Positions 8,494-16,352 of a DNA stretch of 64,000 nt are shown one piece after another. The notes below the pieces were generated by a model. It searched no databases. It was not told where the DNA came from and was given only the letters and a program-made list of their open reading frames with translations. Positions within the stretch are counted from its first letter, which is position 1. Each line of letters begins with the position of its first letter. A program made the position numbers and the translations under genes. This DNA comes from Streptomyces roseirectus (GTDB taxonomy: Bacteria > Actinomycetota > Actinomycetes > Streptomycetales > Streptomycetaceae): the NCBI RefSeq assembly GCF_014489635.1, contig NZ_CP060828.1, forward strand, positions 558,001 to 622,000, read 5' to 3'.

Positions 8494-9129
8494 ATGCGCA
8501 CCCTGCACGTGATCACCCACCCCGAAGCCACCCACCACGTCGCCCGCACCGTCGGCGGCTGGCACGACTCCGCCCTCACCCCCGACGGCCTGCGCGACGC
8601 ACGCCACATCGCGCGGGCGCTGAGGCGAGCGATCCCTGAGGACACGGACGTCGAACTGTTCACGTCGGACCTGCTGAGGACGAGGCAGACGACCACCCCC
8701 ATCGCCGAAGTACTCGGCGTGCAGCCGGAGTTGAACAGCAGGCTCAGGGAGAAGTCGTACGGCGAGGCGGAGGGGCGACCAAAGGCTTGGCTCGCCGAGA
8801 GATTCGCAGTCCCGCCCGCCGAAGGCGAACGCCTGTGGCACGACGAGGGGGTCAAGGGGGCGGAGATGAAGGGGGATTGGGCGCGCAGGGTGTACGCCGC
8901 GATGGCGGAGATCACGCAACGCCCGTGCGCACAGCAGGTCGTGGTGACCCACGGCGGCACCCTGACGTTCGTGGTGGCGGCCTGGATCGGCATGCCGGTC
9001 GAGAGCGTGGGCAGAGTCAGCTTCCCCGTTCCGGCGGGAAGCATCACGACCCTCACGGAGGACGACTACTTCCACAACCGTCAGGTCACTTCCCTGGGCG
9101 ACACCCGGCACCTGCTCCGGCGGAACTGA
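8494..9129 (+). CDS. Histidine phosphatase superfamily protein with a variant THPE catalytic motif
   Basis: 211 residues with the phosphoglycerate-mutase-like fold. The N-terminal strand leads into VITHPEATHHV, where the family usually has RHG; then WHDSALTPDGLRDARHIARAL and SDLLRTRQTTTPIAEVL, the acidic REKSYGEAEG stretch and the second histidine in VVVTHGGTL. The catalytic histidine is kept, but the arginine before it is threonine and the glycine after it is proline, so phosphatase activity should not be assumed. I believe related actinobacterial proteins share this THPE variant. ATG 8494 gives the proper family N-terminus; an upstream in-frame ATG at 8428 only adds a tail with no homology. 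The stop codon lies inside the following terminator stem. Confidence 0.8.
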   Translation: MRTLHVITHPEATHHVARTVGGWHDSALTPDGLRDARHIARALRRAIPEDTDVELFTSDLLRTRQTTTPIAEVLGVQPELNSRLREKSYGEAEGRPKAWLAERFAVPPAEGERLWHDEGVKGAEMKGDWARRVYAAMAEITQRPCAQQVVVTHGGTLTFVVAAWIGMPVESVGRVSFPVPAGSITTLTEDDYFHNRQVTSLGDTRHLLRRN

Positions 9130-9165
9130 ACGCCCCGGGTGCAAGCACGCACCCGGGGCGTTCAG
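9126..9165. terminator. Perfect 17-bp stem bidirectional terminator
   Basis: Positions 9126-9142 are exactly complementary to 9149-9165, with the six-base loop AAGCAC. It overlaps the stop codon of the histidine phosphatase and sits 34 bases from the stop of the convergent protease gene, so it can serve both. Confidence 0.85.
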
Positions 9166-9198
9166 TTGACGAGACGTCAGAAAACACTCACGCAGGCG

Positions 9199-10086
9199 TC
9201 AGAACACGCTCACGCCATACGCGTTGAGCGCTTCCGTAACCGGCTGGAAGAACGTCACCCCGCCGGTGGTGCAGTTGCCGCTCCCGCCGGAGGTGAGCCC
9301 GAGGGCGGTGGTGCCGGCGAAGAGGGAGCCGCCGCTGTCGCCGCGTTCGGCGCAGACGTTGGTCTGGATGAGCCCGCTGACGCTGCCCTCGGCGTAGTTG
9401 ACGGTGGCGTTGAGGCCGGTGACGGAGCCGCTGCGCAGCCCGGTCGTGGAGCCGCTGCGCTGGACGGACTGCCCGACGGTCGCGTTGCCCGCGGAGGTGA
9501 TGTCGCGGTAGCTGCCGTTGTAGAGGTAGACGCGCCCGTCGGCGGCCGACGCGTTCGCGTGGCGGACGATGCCGTAGTCGTTGCCGGGGAAGCTGGACCC
9601 GGTACGGGTGCCGAGGACGGTGGACTGCCCGGAGTTGGTGTACCAGGTGCTGCCGATGGCGGTGCAGTGCCCGGCGGTCAGCGCGTAGTACGTGTTGCCG
9701 CTGCGGACGTTGAACCCGAGCGAGCAGCGCCCGCCGGAGTAGATCGCGTCGCCGCCGGCGATGAGCTTGCTGAACGTGCCCGGCGTGCGCTTGATCTCCA
9801 GCCCGCCCGCGCGGGAGCCGGCGGCGTCCTTGATCTCGGCGATCTCGGCGTCGGAGACGCTGGCGTCGGCGGTGACGACGACCTTGCCGGTGGCGGGGTC
9901 GGTGTACCAGGCGGTGCCGACGACGTCGGCGGCCGAGACCGCCTCGCTGACCTGGGCGAGCTGGGCACCGCTCAGTTTCGCGGGGGCCGTGTCGGCGACG
10001 GCCGCCGGCACGGTCAGCGCGGACGCGGCGACCAGCGCCGAGGCCACCGCGGCGATGCGGGCTCTCTTCGACAACCTGACTCTCAC
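9199..10086 (-). CDS. Secreted streptogrisin-type serine protease (S1E family, SprA-like)
   Basis: A 295-residue prepro-protease. The signal peptide is residues 1 to about 32 ([11 protein letters not shown], hydrophobic core, [11 protein letters not shown]). A propeptide of about 80 residues of the alpha-lytic protease type follows, and the mature part starts near [19 protein letters not shown]. The triad is His in LTAGHCT, Asp in GNDYGIV and Ser in [12 protein letters not shown]. Paired cysteines flank His (CSLGFNV/GHC) and Ser (VCAERGD/GNC). Segments such as [20 protein letters not shown] and [14 protein letters not shown] are almost those of Streptomyces griseus protease A, suggesting broad specificity for large hydrophobic residues. 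GTG 10086 is chosen because GGAGGT lies 5 nt upstream; the frame is open further but loses the signal-peptide layout. Confidence 0.92.
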   Translation of the reverse strand: MRVRLSKRARIAAVASALVAASALTVPAAVADTAPAKLSGAQLAQVSEAVSAADVVGTAWYTDPATGKVVVTADASVSDAEIAEIKDAAGSRAGGLEIKRTPGTFSKLIAGGDAIYSGGRCSLGFNVRSGNTYYALTAGHCTAIGSTWYTNSGQSTVLGTRTGSSFPGNDYGIVRHANASAADGRVYLYNGSYRDITSAGNATVGQSVQRSGSTTGLRSGSVTGLNATVNYAEGSVSGLIQTNVCAERGDSGGSLFAGTTALGLTSGGSGNCTTGGVTFFQPVTEALNAYGVSVF

Positions 10087-10406
10087 TGCGACCTCCGAAG
10101 TGGGGTTTCGGGCCCGTTGGGGTGGCGGGCCCGCGGGGTGCACGGTCATACGCCGGACCCTGCTTTGGTCATGGGCGCGTCAAGATTTGACATAGGAATC
10201 CTCAACTCCGCCCAGGAGACGGAACAAGGTCGAATTCCGGACGGCCCCACGCCGACGCGCCCCGCACCCCGCTCCCCCAGCACCCGCACGCCGAAGTGCG
10301 CCGACCCCCGCACCCCGAGCCGTCGCTTACCTCCCCTCACGCCCCCTACGTCACACACTCCCCATTGGCCGATTCGCGCCCTGGTCCCAACCCCTCCGCC
10401 ATGGCA
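10087..10406. other. Intergenic region upstream of the protease gene
   Basis: About 320 bases with no convincing gene. It holds the GGAGGT ribosome binding site of the protease and a locally AT-rich stretch at about 10165-10220, the likely promoter area. I could not assign a clear -35/-10 pair. Confidence 0.4.
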
Positions 10407-11522
10407 TCAGCCCGTCGGCGGCGTCCACTCCGCGTGCCGCAGGATCGCCCGCACGGTCACCCCGGACGGCGCCAGCCGCATCGCCGCGTCACGCAACGCC
10501 ACCGCCACGGGGCTCCTCAGCCCCTGCCCCATCCGCCCCGCCCGGCGCGCCGCCCGCGCCACCGCCTGGGCGCGGGGCCGCCGTTCGGCGTCGTAGCGGG
10601 CCAACGCCGGGGCGAGCGTGGGCTCGACGGTGAGCGCCGCGACGAGCGTGGCCGCGTCCTCCAGCGCCTGGCACGCGCCCTGCCCGAGATGCGGGGTCAT
10701 CGCGTGCGCCGCGTCACCCAGCAGCGCCACCCGCCCCTTGACGAACGCCGGGAGGGGCGTGGCGAGTTCATGGATGTCGTGGTGGAGCACGGCGTCCGCG
10801 TCGGTCGCCTCCAGCAGCTCCGGCACCGGTCCGTGCCAGTGCCCGAACCGGCGGCGCACCTCCGCGAGCGGGTCCGGGTACCGCACGCCCGCCGGCGCGG
10901 TGTGGACGGCGTGCCACTCGGCCCGTCCGTCCCGGAACGCGATGTGCCCGAACTCGGCGCCGGGGCCCCAGGTCAGCTCGAAGTCGGTGTCGAGGCGCAG
11001 GGGTTGCCGGGTGATGCCCCGCAGCACCGTCGAACCGCCGTACACGGCGCCGGGGTGACCGGGGAACAGCTCCCGGCGCAGGCGGCTGTGCACCCCGTCG
11101 GCCGCGACGACCAACTCGGCGTCCACCTCCCCCGCCGACGACACCTCCGCAGACACCAGGCGCCCGGCGGGCAGCGCGGCCCGCAGCAACCCGTGCAGTT
11201 CGGCGCGCGGGATGCCCATCACGGGTGTGCCCAGGGCGCGTTCGAGCGCCGCGCCGTCCATGCGGGCGAGCCGGCGCCCGGACGGGGTGCGGGTGCCCCC
11301 GGTGTACTGCGGACGCGACGCCGCCCGCACGCCCTGCCCGACGGCCGGCGCGAGGGCGTCGAGGGCCCGCAGTCCGTTGGCGTGCAGGGAGATCCCGGCG
11401 CCCGCGTCGGCCAGGACGGGCGCGCGTTCGAGGACCGTCACCTCCCAGCCGCGCCCGCACAGCCCGACCGCCGTCGCCAGCCCGCCGATCCCGCCTCCGA
11501 CGACCACCGCCGTACGTCCCAC
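10407..11522 (-). CDS. FAD-dependent monooxygenase (class A flavoprotein hydroxylase)
   Basis: 371 residues. The FAD-binding loop is VVVGGGIGGLATAVGL at the N-terminus, the DG motif is VVAADGVHSRLRRELFP, and the GD motif is VALLGDAAHAMTPHLGQGAC. This order and spacing identify single-component hydroxylases of the salicylate/6-hydroxynicotinate monooxygenase group. GTG 11522 is chosen because GGGGG lies 6 nt upstream; an in-frame TTG at 11528 abuts that site. The gene is divergent from a TetR regulator and the first of two perfect operators lies 12 bp upstream, so it is almost certainly the repressor's target. By analogy with TetR-controlled drug-inactivating monooxygenases, it may detoxify an antibiotic or other aromatic compound that also acts as inducer; this is inference. 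Confidence 0.9.
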   Translation of the reverse strand: MGRTAVVVGGGIGGLATAVGLCGRGWEVTVLERAPVLADAGAGISLHANGLRALDALAPAVGQGVRAASRPQYTGGTRTPSGRRLARMDGAALERALGTPVMGIPRAELHGLLRAALPAGRLVSAEVSSAGEVDAELVVAADGVHSRLRRELFPGHPGAVYGGSTVLRGITRQPLRLDTDFELTWGPGAEFGHIAFRDGRAEWHAVHTAPAGVRYPDPLAEVRRRFGHWHGPVPELLEATDADAVLHHDIHELATPLPAFVKGRVALLGDAAHAMTPHLGQGACQALEDAATLVAALTVEPTLAPALARYDAERRPRAQAVARAARRAGRMGQGLRSPVAVALRDAAMRLAPSGVTVRAILRHAEWTPPTG

Positions 11523-11533
11523 ATCCAACCCCC

Positions 11534-11581
11534 TTCTACAGATGTAGAAGGACCGTACCGCAGCCTTCTACACCTGTAGAA
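11534..11581. promoter_or_regulatory. Two perfect 16-bp TetR operators between divergent genes
   Basis: TTCTACA-GA-TGTAGAA lies at 11534-11549 and TTCTACA-CC-TGTAGAA at 11566-11581. The arms are identical and perfectly palindromic, and the centres are 32 bp apart (about three turns). The second site overlaps TAGAAC (11577-11582), a possible -10 element 6 nt before the tetR ATG, so binding should block both promoters. Confidence 0.8.
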
Positions 11582-11588
11582 CCCGGGG

Positions 11589-12161
11589 ATGCGAAAATGC
11601 GGCGTGTCCACCGACCGCCGCACCCTCCTCGCCGACGCCGCCATCGCCGTACTCGCCGACAGCGGCGTACGCGGCCTCACCCACCGCGCCGTGGACCGCG
11701 AGGCCGGCCTGCCGCCCGGCACCACCTCGGCCTACTTCCGCACCCGGCAGTCCCTGCTCACGGCGCTGGTCAGCCGTCTGGTCGCCCTGGACCAGGCGGA
11801 ACTGCGCGCCGTCGGCGACACGCTCCCCGCCTTGCGCGACGCCGAGGAGATGATCGCCGGCCTCCTCGCCCTCACCACCCGCCGCCTCACCGGCGAGGGC
11901 CGGCGCCGCTCCCTCGCCCGCTACGCCTGCGCCATCGAGAGCGTCCACCACCCCGAACTGCGCGACATCCTCCGCCCCCGCGAGAACCCCGCCCGCCAGG
12001 CGGCGCGAGACTTCCTCGCCGCCCAGGGCGTCACGGACCCGGAGGACCGCACGATCACCTTGCTGACCTGCGTCGACGGCCTCGTCTTCGACCGCCTCGT
12101 CAGCGGCGGGGACGTATACGAGGACGAGGTCCGCGGCCTGGTCGAAGCGGCACTCCGCTGA
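11589..12161 (+). CDS. TetR-family transcriptional repressor
   Basis: 190 residues. The N-terminal helix-turn-helix (TDRRTLLADAAIAVLADSG, GLTHRAVDREAGLPPGTTS, AYFRTRQSLLTALVSRL) is typical of TetR proteins, including the conserved Y-F of the recognition helix end. The C-terminal part is the variable ligand and dimer domain. ATG 11589 has no ribosome binding site but has a -10-like TAGAAC 6 nt upstream, so a leaderless start is likely. An in-frame GTG at 11604 would also give a complete domain. It is divergent from the FAD monooxygenase with two operators between them, and probably represses both genes until it binds a small ligand. Confidence 0.9.
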   Translation: MRKCGVSTDRRTLLADAAIAVLADSGVRGLTHRAVDREAGLPPGTTSAYFRTRQSLLTALVSRLVALDQAELRAVGDTLPALRDAEEMIAGLLALTTRRLTGEGRRRSLARYACAIESVHHPELRDILRPRENPARQAARDFLAAQGVTDPEDRTITLLTCVDGLVFDRLVSGGDVYEDEVRGLVEAALR

Positions 12162-12186
12162 CCACCCGGCGCCGATCGCCGACCGC

Positions 12187-12999
12187 TCACCGCCAGTCGA
12201 ACGCCCCCGCGCTCCCCACCGACTCCCGCGAAACCGACGTCCGCTCCTCGTCCCACTCCGTCCGCCCCATCACGACCTCGGGATCGAACATCACGATCAC
12301 CCCGGCGATCAGCAGCAGCACCAGCGGCCCGGCGAGCATCACGAGCATGAAGGACAGCAGATCGGCCGACGACTGCCCGCCCACGGCCCCGTGGCCGACA
12401 TGCACGCTGACGGCCGACATCCCGGTGTAGTGCATGACGGACACGGCGGCCCCCATGACGAGACTCGCCCCCATCGTCGCCCACACGGCGCTGATGGAGA
12501 CGGCCGCCCAGAGCGCGGCGGTCGCGGCGACGACGGCGATGGCGACGGACAGCGCCACGATCCCGGTGTCATAGCGCAGCTCCCCGTTGAGCCGCAGCGC
12601 CCCCATGCCCATGTAGTGCATCACGGCGACACCGAACCCGGTCACGGTGCCCGCGAGGGCGAGATTGACGGCACCGGAACCCCGGTAGCCGACGAGGAAG
12701 ACACCGACGGCGACGACGGCGATCGCGACGAGGAGGCTGAGGATCGTGAGCGCGGCGTCGTAGCGCATGAGGGCACCGTTGACGGTGAAGCCGATCATGG
12801 CGATGAAGTGCATGGTCCAGATCCCGCACCCGAGCGAGACCGCCCCGAGGGCGAGCCAGCCCCAGCGACGCTCACCGCCGGTGCGGCGCAGCGAGCGGGT
12901 GGTGCACCGCAGCGCCAGGACCGAGCCGACGCACGCCATGACATAGGCGGCGACGGGGGTCACGAGGCCGTAGTGGAACTCCGACAGGGTGGCGGTCAC
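12187..12999 (-). CDS. MHYT-domain integral membrane sensor without an output domain
   Basis: 270 residues with seven or more hydrophobic helices. The MHYT signature recurs three times: WTMHFIAM, AVMHYMGMGAL and SVMHYTGMSAV. These are the proposed copper or redox-gas binding repeats (Met and His at the membrane face). Most MHYT proteins carry GGDEF, EAL or kinase domains; here only a short soluble tail follows the last helix (MGRTEWDEERTSVSRESV), so signalling would need a partner. GTG 12999 is chosen because GGAGAGAGG lies 10 nt upstream and gives TATLSEFHYGLVTPVAAY. ATG 13020 overlaps that site. It converges with tetR and is 120 bases downstream of the lacI stop. Confidence 0.82.
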   Translation of the reverse strand: MTATLSEFHYGLVTPVAAYVMACVGSVLALRCTTRSLRRTGGERRWGWLALGAVSLGCGIWTMHFIAMIGFTVNGALMRYDAALTILSLLVAIAVVAVGVFLVGYRGSGAVNLALAGTVTGFGVAVMHYMGMGALRLNGELRYDTGIVALSVAIAVVAATAALWAAVSISAVWATMGASLVMGAAVSVMHYTGMSAVSVHVGHGAVGGQSSADLLSFMLVMLAGPLVLLLIAGVIVMFDPEVVMGRTEWDEERTSVSRESVGSAGAFDWR

Positions 13000-13119
13000 G
13001 GTGCCGACGCCTCTCTCCATGGGTCTGAAACAAGCCACTTGACCAGTTCTTCACCATTCAACCACGCCGTGCACACATGATCATCACATCATCGCCTCAT
13101 ATGCCCCCCATACCGACTT

Positions 13120-14187
13120 TCACCGCCCCGGCGGCGGAGCCGTACTCTCCCGCACCACGAGCCGCGTCGGTACCAGCGTCGTCCCGTGCGCAGGCCCGTC
13201 ATGCCGCATCTTCCGCAGCACCGCCCGCACGCACAGCCGCCCCACCTCGGCGAAGTCCTGATGCAGCGTGGTCAGCGGAGGCAGGAACGAGGACGCCTCC
13301 GGGATGTCGTCGAACCCGATGACGCTGACGTCCTCCGGCACCCGCCGCCCGCGTTCGTGCAGCGCCCGCAGCAGCCCCAGCGCCATCTGGTCGTTGGCCG
13401 CGAAGACGGCCGTGCAGTCGTCGCGCTCGGCGAGTTCGAGCCCCGCCCGGTACCCGGACTCGGCGGACCAGTCCCCGCTGACCAGCGGCGGCACCGGCCG
13501 CCCCGCCTTGGTGAGCGTGTCCCGCCAGGCGTCGGTCCGGCGCTGCGCGGCGTAGGAGTCCTCGGGCCCGGCGAGGTGCCATACGGTTTCATGTCCGAGC
13601 CCGAGCAGATGCTGGACGGCGGTCCTGGTCCCCCCGGCCTGGTCGGTGTCGACGACGGTGTACCGCTCCCCGGCATCGGAGTCGGCGACCACGACCTGGA
13701 CGTACGGCGGCAGGTTGATCGTCGCCGCGTCGAGGAGGTGCACCTCCATGATGACGATCACCGCGTCGACGGCGAGTTCCTCGAGCCGGGTGAAGGCGCC
13801 GCGCACCTCGTCCTGGGTCGGGACGGCCACCGGGAGCAGGGTCACCGCGTACCCTTCGGCGGCGGCCGAGTTGGCGATCGCCTCCAGGGTGCGGACGTTC
13901 CCGGTCGAGGCGAGGGAGAAGGTGATGACGCCGAGCGTGCGGAACTCGCCACGCTTCAGGGCGCGCGCGGCACTGTTCGGCCGGTAGCCCAACTCGCGCA
14001 TGGCGTCGAGGACTTGCCGGCGCGTCTCCTCGGTGACGCCCGCGTAGCCGTTGGAGACGCGGGAGACAGTCTGGGAGGACACCCCGGCGACGCGGGCGAC
14101 GTCGGCCATCGACACGCTGGTACGCCTGCTGCCCCTAGTCCCGGCAGGCGCGGAACCCTGTGCCGGGATGCTGTGTGTCGTGTCCAT
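13120..14187 (-). CDS. LacI-family repressor of the galactan utilisation locus
   Basis: 355 residues. The LacI-type helix-turn-helix and hinge helix are at 28-80 (VSMADVARVAGVSSQTVSRV, MRELGYRPNSAARALKRG). The periplasmic-binding-protein-like effector domain follows (FRTLGVITFSL, AVIVIMEVHLLDAATINLP, TAVFAANDQMALGLLRAL, VSVIGFDDIPEASSFLPP). ATG 14187 is preceded by a GGGGG and keeps the usual N-terminal tail; an in-frame TTG at 14193 is an alternative. It is transcribed away from the permease operon with two perfect palindromic operators between them, so it should repress that operon and probably itself. The inducer is probably galactose or a galacto-oligosaccharide, judged by the GH42 and GH30 genes downstream. 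Confidence 0.92.
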   Translation of the reverse strand: MDTTHSIPAQGSAPAGTRGSRRTSVSMADVARVAGVSSQTVSRVSNGYAGVTEETRRQVLDAMRELGYRPNSAARALKRGEFRTLGVITFSLASTGNVRTLEAIANSAAAEGYAVTLLPVAVPTQDEVRGAFTRLEELAVDAVIVIMEVHLLDAATINLPPYVQVVVADSDAGERYTVVDTDQAGGTRTAVQHLLGLGHETVWHLAGPEDSYAAQRRTDAWRDTLTKAGRPVPPLVSGDWSAESGYRAGLELAERDDCTAVFAANDQMALGLLRALHERGRRVPEDVSVIGFDDIPEASSFLPPLTTLHQDFAEVGRLCVRAVLRKMRHDGPAHGTTLVPTRLVVRESTAPPPGR

Positions 14188-14285
14188 TTTCAACCCCCGA
14201 CCTCTTCTCTCACCACGTCGACCACGATCTCCCCCGAAGACCCTTGACCTGCGTCATCCGAGGAGTGTAGACATGCCGCCATCAG

Positions 14286-14347
14286 ATGTTTACGTAAACA
14301 TAACAGCTCAGGTCTCTTTTTTTGCTGGCTGATGTTTACGTAAACAT
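14286..14347. promoter_or_regulatory. Two perfect LacI operators
   Basis: ATGTTTACGTAAACAT, a perfect 16-bp palindrome, occurs at 14286-14301 and again at 14332-14347, 46 bp apart. The central CG is the usual LacI/GalR feature. The sites lie between lacI and the first permease gene, and the second is about 70 bp before the permease start. The spacing would allow DNA looping or cooperative binding. Confidence 0.88.
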
Positions 14348-14415
14348 CGAGGCGGCGCAGCACAGGGAACCGTGAGGCGTCGCGGGTTCCATGAGTGGAC
14401 GAGCGAGGATCGATC

Positions 14416-15342
14416 ATGAAGACGCTGCAACCGCCGGCCGCCGCCGAGCCGCGGCCGGCACCGCCACCGGCGAAGAAGGACCGCCGTTCCTGGACCGGCT
14501 GGGGGTTCATCGGTCCGTTCGTGGCCGTGTTCGCTCTCGTCTTCCTGGCACCGATCGCGTACTCGATCTACCTGAGTCTCTTCCGTGACCAGCTCATCGG
14601 CGGGAACCACTTCGTCGGCCTCGACAACTACACCCAGGCGCTCCAGGACTCCCAGTTCTGGGACTCCCTGGCCCGGGTCGGGCTCTTCCTGCTGATCCAG
14701 GTGCCGATCATGCTCGGCATCGCCCTGCTGGTCGCCCTCGCGCTGGACAGCGGCCGGCTGTACGGCAAGAGCTTCTTCCGGATCACGATCTTCCTGCCGT
14801 ACGCGGTCCCCGCGGTGGTCGCCACCCTGATGTGGGGCTTCATGTACGGCACGAAGTACGGCCTGGTCCGGGACATCAACGACGCGTTCGGCGTAACGCT
14901 GCCGAACCTCCTCTCCCCCGACTGGGTGCTGGCCTCCATCGGCAACATCGTGACCTGGGAGTTCGTCGGCTACAACATGCTGATCTTCTACTCGGCGCTG
15001 CGGGTCATCCCGACCTCGCTGTACGAGGCGGCGGAGATCGACGGCGCGAGCCAGTGGCGGATCGTCCGCTCGATCAAGCTGCCCGCGATCCGGGGCTCGA
15101 TCGTCATCGCGACGATCTTCTCGATCATCGGCAGCTTCCAGCTCTTCAACGAGCCGAGCATCCTGCGTCCGCTCGCGCCGAACGCGCTGACGACGGACTA
15201 CACGCCGAACTTCTACACGTACTCGCTGTCGTTCAACGGCCAGCAGCACAACTACTCCGCGACGGTCGCGATCATCATGGGTCTCATCACCATGGTCGTC
15301 GCCTACGTCGTCCAGCTGCGCGGCATGCGCAAGGGAGCGTGA
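14416..15342 (+). CDS. ABC sugar transporter permease (MalF-type)
   Basis: 308 residues with six predicted membrane helices. A cytoplasmic N-terminal Pro/Ala/Lys-rich tail (about 25 residues) leads into WTGWGFIGPFVAVFALVF. The ATPase-contacting EAA loop is EAAEIDGASQWRIVRSIKLP. This is the first gene of the operon, placed before its binding protein, which is not the commonest order. ATG 14416 has GAGGA 6 nt upstream. It pairs with the next permease to form the channel for an oligosaccharide. No ATPase gene is in the locus; in Streptomyces such importers commonly share the MsiK ATPase, so I infer that here. Confidence 0.92.
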   Translation: MKTLQPPAAAEPRPAPPPAKKDRRSWTGWGFIGPFVAVFALVFLAPIAYSIYLSLFRDQLIGGNHFVGLDNYTQALQDSQFWDSLARVGLFLLIQVPIMLGIALLVALALDSGRLYGKSFFRITIFLPYAVPAVVATLMWGFMYGTKYGLVRDINDAFGVTLPNLLSPDWVLASIGNIVTWEFVGYNMLIFYSALRVIPTSLYEAAEIDGASQWRIVRSIKLPAIRGSIVIATIFSIIGSFQLFNEPSILRPLAPNALTTDYTPNFYTYSLSFNGQQHNYSATVAIIMGLITMVVAYVVQLRGMRKGA

Positions 15343-15348
15343 CAAGCG

Positions 15349-16272
15349 ATGACCACCTCTGTCACCACCCCCGCCCCCGCGAAGAGCGCGCCGAAGCTGC
15401 GCACCCCGCGCAAGGCGTACGTGCCCGGCAAGCCGCGCCGCAGCAAGCTGCTGACCGGCCTGATGGCCCTGATGGTGCTCTACACCGTCGTCCCGCTGAT
15501 CTGGCTGATCATCAGCGCCACCAAGACCCAGGACGGGCTGGCCGACTCCAACGGCCTGTGGTTCGCGAAGCACTTCGCGCTGTGGAGCAACATCAGCGAC
15601 ACGTTCACCTACCACGACGGCATCTTCGGCCGCTGGCTGCTGAACACCCTGCTGTACGTGGTGCTCGGCGCGGGCGGGGCGACACTGCTCGCGGTGCTCG
15701 GCGGGTACGCGCTGGCGAAGTTCGACTTCCCCGGCAAGAAGGGCATCTTCGCCGTCGTGATCGGCGCGGTCGCGGTGCCGGGGACGGCGCTCGCGGTCCC
15801 GACGTTCCTCATGTTCAGCAAGATGGGCCTGACCGACACGCCCTGGGCGGTGATCATCCCGTCGCTGGTGTCGCCGTTCGGCCTCTACCTGATGTGGGTG
15901 TTCGCGGCCGAGGCGATCCCGACGGAGCTGCTGGAAGCGGCCCGCATGGACGGGGCCGGGGAGGTGCGGACCTTCTTCCAGGTCGCGCTGCCGCTGCTGG
16001 CGCCGGGCATCGTGACGGTGCTGCTGTTCACGACGGTCGCCACGTGGAACAACTACTTCCTGCCCCTGATCATGCTGAAGGACCCGGACTGGTACCCGCT
16101 CACGCTGGGGCTCAGTTCCTGGAGCGCGCAGGCGCAGACGATCGGCGGTGACGTGATCTTCAACCTGGTGATCACCGGTTCGCTGCTGACGATCCTGCCG
16201 CTGATCGCCGTGTTCCTCCTCCTCCAGAAGTACTGGCAGTCCGGCCTCTCGGCCGGAAGCGTCAAGGAATAA
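15349..16272 (+). CDS. ABC sugar transporter permease (MalG-type)
   Basis: 307 residues with six predicted helices and a Lys/Arg-rich cytoplasmic N-terminus. The EAA loop is EAARMDGAGEVRTFFQVALP. It follows the first permease after 6 bases, so the two are cotranscribed and probably translationally coupled. The C-terminal LQKYWQSGLSAGSVKE is the usual MalG-type ending (QrYfvxGltaGavKG). Confidence 0.92.
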   Translation: MTTSVTTPAPAKSAPKLRTPRKAYVPGKPRRSKLLTGLMALMVLYTVVPLIWLIISATKTQDGLADSNGLWFAKHFALWSNISDTFTYHDGIFGRWLLNTLLYVVLGAGGATLLAVLGGYALAKFDFPGKKGIFAVVIGAVAVPGTALAVPTFLMFSKMGLTDTPWAVIIPSLVSPFGLYLMWVFAAEAIPTELLEAARMDGAGEVRTFFQVALPLLAPGIVTVLLFTTVATWNNYFLPLIMLKDPDWYPLTLGLSSWSAQAQTIGGDVIFNLVITGSLLTILPLIAVFLLLQKYWQSGLSAGSVKE

Positions 16273-16352
16273 CCCCCCTAAGACCCCACGCAACACGCAC
16301 CACGCACCACCCCCACCCTCACCTGTCCCACCCACGAAGAAGTGGAAGCACC

